This document shows positions 9,419 to 14,852 of a stretch of 14,852 nt of DNA, one piece after another (positions within the stretch are counted from its first letter, which is position 1; each line of letters opens with the position of its first letter). The translations under genes were made by a program, and so were the position numbers. The notes below the pieces were generated by a model. It was not told the DNA's origin, made no database searches, and saw only the letters and a list, made by a program, of their open reading frames with translations. Source of the stretch: Amoebophrya sp. AT5.2 (taxonomy: Eukaryota > Sar > Dinophyceae > Syndiniales > Amoebophryaceae); NCBI GenBank assembly GCA_005223375.1, contig RXOD01005303.1:1-14852 (forward strand), written 5' to 3'.

Positions 9419-10500
9419 TTTTTGAGGGGTGTTTGTTGTTCCGCAGCGACCAGCGATTTGTCTGGAGACACATAGAATCGTTTCTAAATATAGCGCAGCG
9501 GTTTGGTGCCTGTGCAAAAGTAAAACATCAACACATGATGTGTTGTAAACTACACACGTGGTTATTGCCCCCGACGATTACTACTTACCAGGGGGACGAT
9601 GGACAGGGCTAAGTCTCGAGATAATTACCGCACAGGGACAGGCCGAGGCCGTTTCAAATTTTGTTTAGAATTTAGATTTTTTTTTTCCCGCTGTAGAGCA
9701 CAAGCTCGAGCCTCCACTTCCAGAGAAGGATGGAGAATGAAGTTCGTCCTACGACGAATCTACTGCGAACTTGACCTTTTCCATTTACTGAGACTTCTCT
9801 AAGATAGACGAATTTTACTGAGATTGGTGCGAACACTTCTGTGTTTAATACTGGTTTAAGATGGTGATTGATGTGTTTTGCTGTGCTTCTGGTATGATCT
9901 GGGATCCTTACGTTTTTGATAGGCTTGCAACCGTAGGTTCGCAGTGATGGCAAGGCTACCGAGAGGAGGGCGGGGTTCCTGCTTGTGCTACAGATTCGAG
10001 CGGCTGGGTTCGGCTGCGGGTGCTTCGCAGGATCTTCGGCAGTGGACCATGCAGAGCTGTTCGCCTTCGTATGTCGACATCGTGGTAGAAATATTGATCT
10101 CGATTGATACGTATACTGGAGCGACAGACAGAAGGGGAGCGTCGTCGTACGGAGAGATCGCCGGAAGACCCCGCTTTCGCTTCAATAGAGATCGAATCTG
10201 GACGCGCCGCGGATCTCCGAGAACTACACTTACTCAGCATAGCATCCAGTGAAAGGAGTTGTATCGTGAAAATGAAGACAAGTGCTTGTTGCGCCCGCTC
10301 ATGGTGATGGGTCTCACTGTCAACACGCAGGAGGTGTTCGCGGCGTCGTCGGCATCCCTTCTCCGGGTGCTTCGTGCCGGACACGCGCGCAAACACAAAG
10401 GGGGGGGCTAGGACGAGGCGGATTGCGCTTAATGTTAATCGTGCCCACCTCCAGACGACGGTTACCGAGACCACCACGCGTGCGCTTCGTGGGCCCGCAG
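9419..10500. other. Mostly unassigned stretch before the cysteine-rich gene
   Basis: About 1.1 kb with no exon I can defend. An ATG at 9947 opens a frame of about 100 codons (MARLPRGGRG onward) and another at 10301 opens a short frame (MVMGLTVNTQEVFAAS onward), but neither resembles a known family nor joins cleanly to the downstream exons. Upstream exons of the cysteine-rich gene, including any signal peptide, probably lie here. Confidence 0.4.
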
Positions 10501-11457
10501 GGCCCGGAACGGGTGGAGGCATCAGGACGCCATGCAGGCAGTCACCAGTATTTTTTTCCGGGGGACATGCCCAGAATCCCTATGAGTACGCCGAGTTTAC
10601 AACTGACGCTGAGGGCGCCGACATGTGTGTGCAAACCGCAAACTACAACCCCACCGAGACAAGTACTCCAAAGTTCTTTGTTCTGCTAAATATCCTTCCC
10701 AACGAACCCCCTGGCATGACACGGTTCGCTTTTGTTTTTCCGCGATGGATACTTAAGTAGTGGTGGCTTTTTTTTTTGTTTTTGACGGCTTTTTGTCGCT
10801 GCTTTTTTCCATCACGAGGGTCAAGCTGCATACATTCTTATTTGATTGCTCATACGCAGGTGCGCGTACATCGGTATCGCGGGCAGCATTACCAATGATG
10901 ACTGGTACTGGTCCAACTCAGCCTCTCACAAAGTGGCCAGCACACGCAAGAACTTCAACGTTCAATGCTGCTCGGAAAACGGGTGCCCAATTGAGAAGTC
11001 CTGCTCGAAGTACCCAAGTGCAAGTGGAAATCCTGCACACAGTAACCGCTACCAAAACTTGGGCACCAGCGCAATACCGACGTGCTACGATAACCTCGGG
11101 TACACGTCCAGTAGCGACATGAGCGCCTACATCCTCAACCAGAACAGCGATGTCGGCGCCGAGAACTACTGGTACGAATTCACCACCTTTGAGTCTACGC
11201 GGAAATACTACCTGAACTCGACGACTGACGGTCTAGCGGAAAAGCGGGAGGAGTGGCGAAAAGCGTGCTGCGTCGCCATTCCCAAAAATACCGATGCGGC
11301 AGGCAGCGATGTGACAGGGTTTAACGACGGAGTCACGATCGCGACCAAGGCGGAGTGCGCGGGCAGCGATCCCCCCTGCATGTGCAGCTGCAGCGACGCC
11401 ACGCTGTGCGACGCCGTCTCCGACACCACGCAGTGCGACTACTCGTCTCCGGCTTGA
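10501..11457 (+). CDS. Cysteine-rich protein of unknown function, 3' exons
   Basis: Two exons are supported: one ending at 10672 and one at 10860-11457 (TGA stop), joined by a GT-AG intron 10673-10859. The join reads TSTPK then CAYIGIAGSITNDDWYW in frame. The last exon holds 14 cysteines, including QCCSENGC, ACC and PPCMCSC, and several N-x-S/T sites, so a secreted or surface disulphide-rich protein is inferred. I do not recognise the family. The coding start is unresolved: the upstream exon is open in this frame back to 10308 and could begin after AG sites at 10500, 10537 or 10573. The 10501 coordinate is a convention, not an observed start. Confidence 0.55.
10673..10859 (+). other. Intron in the cysteine-rich gene
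   Basis: GT-AG intron of 187 bp, phase 2, CCAAA|GTTCTT to ACGCAG|GTGCGC, with G after the acceptor. It is T-rich near 10770-10805. The donor is weak by general consensus; the acceptor, with TTTGATTGCTCATACGCAG upstream, is convincing. Confidence 0.6.
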
Positions 11458-12288
11458 TCCCTGTATGGATTCAACTGGATGTTAGACCGTATGAACGTGT
11501 AGCTCCCCACTGTATCATGTGACACATGTCTGGAGCCGGAACTGGAGACGAGTAATTTCAGGGGGCTGATGTGAAGAGCAGGGAATGAGAGTGTGATGCT
11601 GGCGGCCATGATGCATTGCGGTTTCATTCTTCAAAGGTAATAAAAGGCGACACGTCAGTTCAAAGCAAAAAAAAGCAACGTATTTCGTTAGTAATTGTGC
11701 AAAAGTACTATGATCGTATTCGTATCGCGTCAGCTCGAAATACTCGCGCGACTTGTTTTTTTTCAGGAAACTGTTTGATATTTTTCAAAAGCTGTATATG
11801 TAGTGCCTCCGACAATGAATTCAGCAGCAGCAGCACAATGAAGGAAGGAAGAGGACGGAAGATCGTAGGCATTGAGTACCGCGAGATAAGCGTCGTCATC
11901 ATTTCAAAAACACGGTCATCATGAAACACATCGAGAGGTAAAACCAGAACACTCGCTTGCACATATGTGTCGGAGTCGTGCTCTTTCGCCTGGTCCTCCA
12001 TCGTGAGAGCACCCGTAATCGCTGGTCATTGCGACTCTTTACTTTGAAAGCTTTCATCCTTCATCACAAGGTGGATGGAAGTGCTTTCGGTGAAACTTTC
12101 TTTTGTGCTCGTTAGCAGTATCGATCTATCGATCTTGTTTCGTCTCTGCATCGTGAAACCTCAGTCTCTACTTTGATTTCAGTCATAGAATGAACTGCGC
12201 GAAGCGCCGAAGGTTGAGACCAGAAAGTAAAAAACAGTAGACTTCTCCAGCTTCTTTGGGCGCAATACCTGTATGGCCACTGGTATGC
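11458..12288. other. Spacer without a supported gene
   Basis: About 830 bp between the cysteine-rich gene and guanine deaminase, lower in GC than the flanking exons. A 97-codon open frame on the minus strand (12001 down to 11708) begins with ATG and has a short hydrophobic stretch (FIVLLLLN), but nothing else supports it. A pyrimidine-rich tract ending in AG at 12250 could be the spliced-leader acceptor for the next gene. Confidence 0.5.
12249..12250 (+). promoter_or_regulatory. Candidate trans-splice acceptor upstream of guanine deaminase
   Basis: ACTTCTCCAG ends at 12250, 39 bases before the chosen ATG at 12289, in a pyrimidine-rich setting. In dinoflagellates the spliced leader is joined at such AG sites. 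This is inferred from context only. Confidence 0.3.
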
Positions 12289-14542
12289 ATGGAGAAGATG
12301 TTTCCCGCGACTCGGCCGTCTCCGCACCGGGCGATCCTCGCTGTGCACCCTACGAGCGTTATCGCTGACGCTCCCGCGTTCCTCGCGCAATCCGACGGCT
12401 CTTTATCCGCCGCACCGCGGTTGTTTTGCTACGTGGAGTGGTCCATTGTGAGCGGCAAAGTCACGCGCTGTCTCCCGCACTCGCAGCGCGGGCTGATTCT
12501 GCAGAAACTGGAGCCTAGGAGTGGCTGCACCGTAGGTGCTAGCAATTCGTCAGCTCGGGCGACGGTCGAGGCGGCGTTTCGTCAGCTCGGGGACGCAGGA
12601 GCGGACCCGGACGAGTGTGAAGATTATTTTGTTGAGATGATTATCCTTCCTGAATTCAGCGTGGTGATTCCTGGCTTGATTGATTGCCACATCCACGCGT
12701 CGCAGTACCCTTACTACGGCACCGGCCTCTCGCGCCCGCTGATGGCGGCGGACGGCTTCCTTCATAAGTTCGCCTTCCCGACCGAGAAGGCCTTCGGAAT
12801 CAAGCACACTACCGCACCAGCCGGGAGTACAACTCCAGCGCCGCAGGATGTTCTCGCAAAGCGCGTGTACTCCCGCCTGGTGCGGCGGCTGTTGGCTTCC
12901 GGGACGACCGCGGCCGCGTACTACGCCACGATCCACACGGGGGCGACGCTCGCGCTGGCCCGCGTGTGCAGAGATATGGGGCAGCGGGGGTTCGTCGGAA
13001 AGGTGCTGCTGGACCAGATGAGCCTCGACCCGGACTACTGCCTCGGCGACGGCACGGAGCAGGGCGTCGAGGAGATCATCGGGGAGTTGCGTATGGCGGT
13101 TTATTCTATACTTCCCTTGCAGCAAGAACTTCAAAAGTTTTGAACTAGCTACAACTGCCCGGCGGCGGGGAGGGGCAGGGATGCGGCGGGACACAAGGGA
13201 AGGTTCGGACTCATGGCACCTTCATCACCGAGGGACGGGGAGGCATCCACATCCCCCATGCCTTTGGCATATGCCCGACGTGAAGCAACGTCCGGGAGAG
13301 GCATCTTAGGAGGCCTCCCGGAGCGCAGATTTTAGTTGCGCTTCAGAACGCGGCTCCTCGCGGCGGCATGTCGGAGCCGCTTTCGAAAGGGCTCTGCCAA
13401 TCCCCACCACTGCCGATCCCCATCCTAAGATAAAGGTACTAACTTAGTACGGGATGATCCCCTGCACGCGCACGCCAACCAGCTGCTGCATGAACGTGAT
13501 CTCCGGCTGGGCTGCCTCGTGGGTGGGATTTTTTGATGAAGTACTAAGATTCATTTCCATCGCTGAAGTAGAATAAATCGTCATATTGCGAGAGTTCATC
13601 GGAGATGCGGTGTGGGGGGAAGGCGTTCATCCTGTGATCACACCACGGTTCATCCCTTCCTGCAGCAAGCGACTCCTGGAAAGACTCGGAGAAGTAGCCA
13701 GAGGACCGAGACTATCCGAGGAACGACCCTGCTACGAACTACCGACTTACGACCTGTGTGCTGTTGCACTTATATTTGTTTGTTTGTCGTCGTCCTATAT
13801 TAAATGCGGTGGAGGTCGTGGACTCACTTGCCTTGCTTCAACTTCTAGGGTGCACAGAAGCCGAGGAGCCTTCCGATGGATTTCTTCGATCTGTCATCCG
13901 ATGCTCGCTGCGGCCCCTGCATTGATGGCGTCCGCGACACACTCCGAGGAATGCCCTTGGTCCACAGCGGCTGACGCAGGTTGCTGGGAAAGCGCTCTAC
14001 TCCCCATGGTCCACACATCAGTCTTTCCTCAGTACAACTTACAGTCTCCTCCGCCCCTTTTCAGATGCTAAGTCGGTTTTTAATCGGAAGATTCCGTGAG
14101 GCACTTCGCACTCGTAGTATCTATGGGGATCGATCCTCCTTGTCCTTTTGTAAAGCGGTTATTGCAGGAGGAGGGGTACAAGGATGTGCTGGTGCAGACC
14201 CACGTGACCGAGAGTCTGGACGAGGTGGCCTTCGCGAAGGAGGTCTGGAACTCACAGCTGGGAAAGGGTGGTAACCTTGGGGATATTGAAAAAGCGGGGA
14301 TGAGGCGGCGCATCCCGGGTGGGACGCTCGGAAGTGACCCCACTGACGATGTGGATCCCGAGGCCGTGCGTAGGCACGAAGGGGACCCAACTAGAAGCAC
14401 GAGCAAGAACGCGAAACGAACGCGACAGAAAGACCAGAAAGAGTATGACAAAAATGCATTCTCTTCTGGAAATCGAATGATTCTCATGATGACTATGATG
14501 TTGTTTTTGGGCAGATTTTTAAACAATGGTCCGCGCGAGAAG
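12289..14542 (+). CDS. Guanine deaminase (guanine to xanthine), 3' end beyond window
   Basis: Amidohydrolase that deaminates guanine to xanthine and ammonia in purine salvage, usually cytosolic and zinc-dependent. Exons: 12289 to about 13091, about 13591-13693, and 14168 to about 14460-14542. Visible motifs: PGLIDCHIHASQY with the metal-binding HxH at H134/H136, a family-typical GTTAAAYYATIH, GQRGFVGKV, TPRF with R287, and QTHVTESLDEV with H314 and E317. The join at 13693/14168 gives exactly the spacing of the human enzyme between TPRF and this motif. The later metal ligands (the AHG histidine and GTD aspartate) are not in the window, so the gene runs past its end. The N terminus is about 50 residues longer than in the human enzyme, and an insertion of about 50-60 residues follows AKEVW before YDKNAF. 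The start at 12289 (or 12298) is the first ATG in frame; the 3' limit 14542 is the last plausible donor (GTAAGA). Confidence 0.85.
13092..13585 (+). mobile_element. Introner-like element forming intron 1 of guanine deaminase
   Basis: The 494-bp segment begins TATGGCGGTTTATTCTA (13092-13108) and the reverse complement of its end reads TATGACGATTTATTCTA (13585 back to 13569), matching at 15 of 17 positions. After a two-base gap CTTC also matches. It is flanked by a perfect five-base direct repeat TTGCG (13087-13091 and 13586-13590), as expected of a target-site duplication. Removing the element plus one copy gives IGELREFIGDAVW in frame. A GT-AG alternative exists (GT at 13091, AG ending 13592), giving ELQFIGDAVW. 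No transposase is encoded, so it would be non-autonomous. Confidence 0.8.
13350..13380. repeat. Hairpin inside the guanine deaminase introner
   Basis: GCGGCTCC (13350-13357) pairs perfectly with GGAGCCGC (13373-13380) around a 15-base loop. It lies near the middle of the terminal-repeat intron. It may reflect the internal structure of the element. Confidence 0.6.
13694..14167 (+). other. Intron 2 of guanine deaminase
   Basis: GT-AG intron of 474 bp, phase 0, GGAGAA|GTAGCC to TTGCAG|GAGGAG. Joining gives RLLERLGE then EEGYKDVLVQTHVTE, with the same length as the matching stretch of the human enzyme. No terminal inverted repeats are visible. Confidence 0.8.
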
Positions 14543-14852
14543 GTAAGAAAGAAGAACAAAAACGAAGAGAAGAACAAGAGAAATGAAAGAAAAGCCATGC
14601 CAAGCCGTGAAGGCTTCGGCAATTGCGAAGGGAGAAGGGATGGGAGCAGCGAAGCGGGCGGAAGTAGTCCGTCACAGAACCAGGGTGATCGATGGCTCGG
14701 CCTTCCGCGTCCAGGGGCCTCCCACTAGGGCTAGCGTTGAAGGAGCACTCTGCGCGTAGTAGGGGAAAAATGGCTTTCCCCCTAGGATAGGCCCCGACAT
14801 CGATCACGGGGCCCACGAACAACCGCGCGACGACACAAGGCCGGAAAAACGA
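14543..14852. other. Window end, probably the start of the next guanine deaminase intron
   Basis: After a GTAAGA donor-like site at 14543, the sequence is first purine-rich and then shows two adjacent hairpins. One pairs GGGGAAA (14762-14768) with TTTCCCC (14775-14781). The other pairs GGCCCCG (14790-14796) with CGGGGCC (14807-14813). No guanine deaminase homology is visible here, although the gene is unfinished. The donor could lie earlier, anywhere after about 14460. Confidence 0.4.

Noticed and set aside
9956..10522. Open frame of 188 codons on the minus strand
   Set aside because: Arg/Ser-rich with no recognisable motif; no splice or homology support. Kept as unassigned sequence rather than a gene.
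11708..12001. 97-codon minus-strand frame starting with ATG and holding a short hydrophobic run
   Set aside because: Length is within chance for this composition; no splice partners, no family match and no clear coding bias.
14080..14622. Open frame of 180 codons on the minus strand
   Set aside because: Antisense to guanine deaminase exon 3, whose sense strand has clear homology.
1..14852. Bacterial operon, CRISPR array or prophage
   Set aside because: No Shine-Dalgarno sites, no regularly spaced repeats and no phage genes; spliced genes with eukaryotic families explain the window.

Overview
The window looks like nuclear DNA of a dinoflagellate-type alveolate, possibly a compact-genome syndinian such as Amoebophrya; the species cannot be fixed from sequence alone. 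Four reasons: (1) every supported gene is split by short introns (about 90-500 bp); (2) 13 of the 14 introns I can place with GT...AG ends are followed by a G (AG|G), a trait reported for dinoflagellates; (3) one gene belongs to a coiled-coil family that I know only from dinoflagellates; (4) all four genes lie on the + strand, as in dinoflagellate unidirectional clusters. There are no bacterial features (no operons, no Shine-Dalgarno sites). Most apparent frameshifts and early stops disappear once introns are removed.

Layout: 62-4420, a ten-exon gene for an ankyrin-repeat protein of about 889 residues with about 17 repeats. 4421-6362, a spacer of about 1.9 kb with no supported gene but a striking 50-nt hairpin (5291-5340). 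6363-9418, a five-exon coiled-coil protein of about 678 residues. 9419-10500, mostly unassigned. About 10501-11457, the 3' part of a cysteine-rich protein I do not recognise. 11458-12288, spacer. 12289 to the window end, guanine deaminase, cut off before its last catalytic motifs. The four genes show no obvious shared pathway.

The most interesting signal is in the introns. Two of them, 13092-13585 in guanine deaminase and 8717-9090 in the coiled-coil gene, are bounded by terminal inverted repeats and flanked by short direct repeats resembling target-site duplications. They look like DNA-transposon-derived introns (introners). Their terminal repeats differ, so they would be two families, and in both the best protein join is reached by removing the element plus one copy of the duplication rather than by a plain GT-AG rule. 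In the ankyrin gene, introns fall at different places in the repeat unit, which suggests they arrived after the repeats had multiplied.
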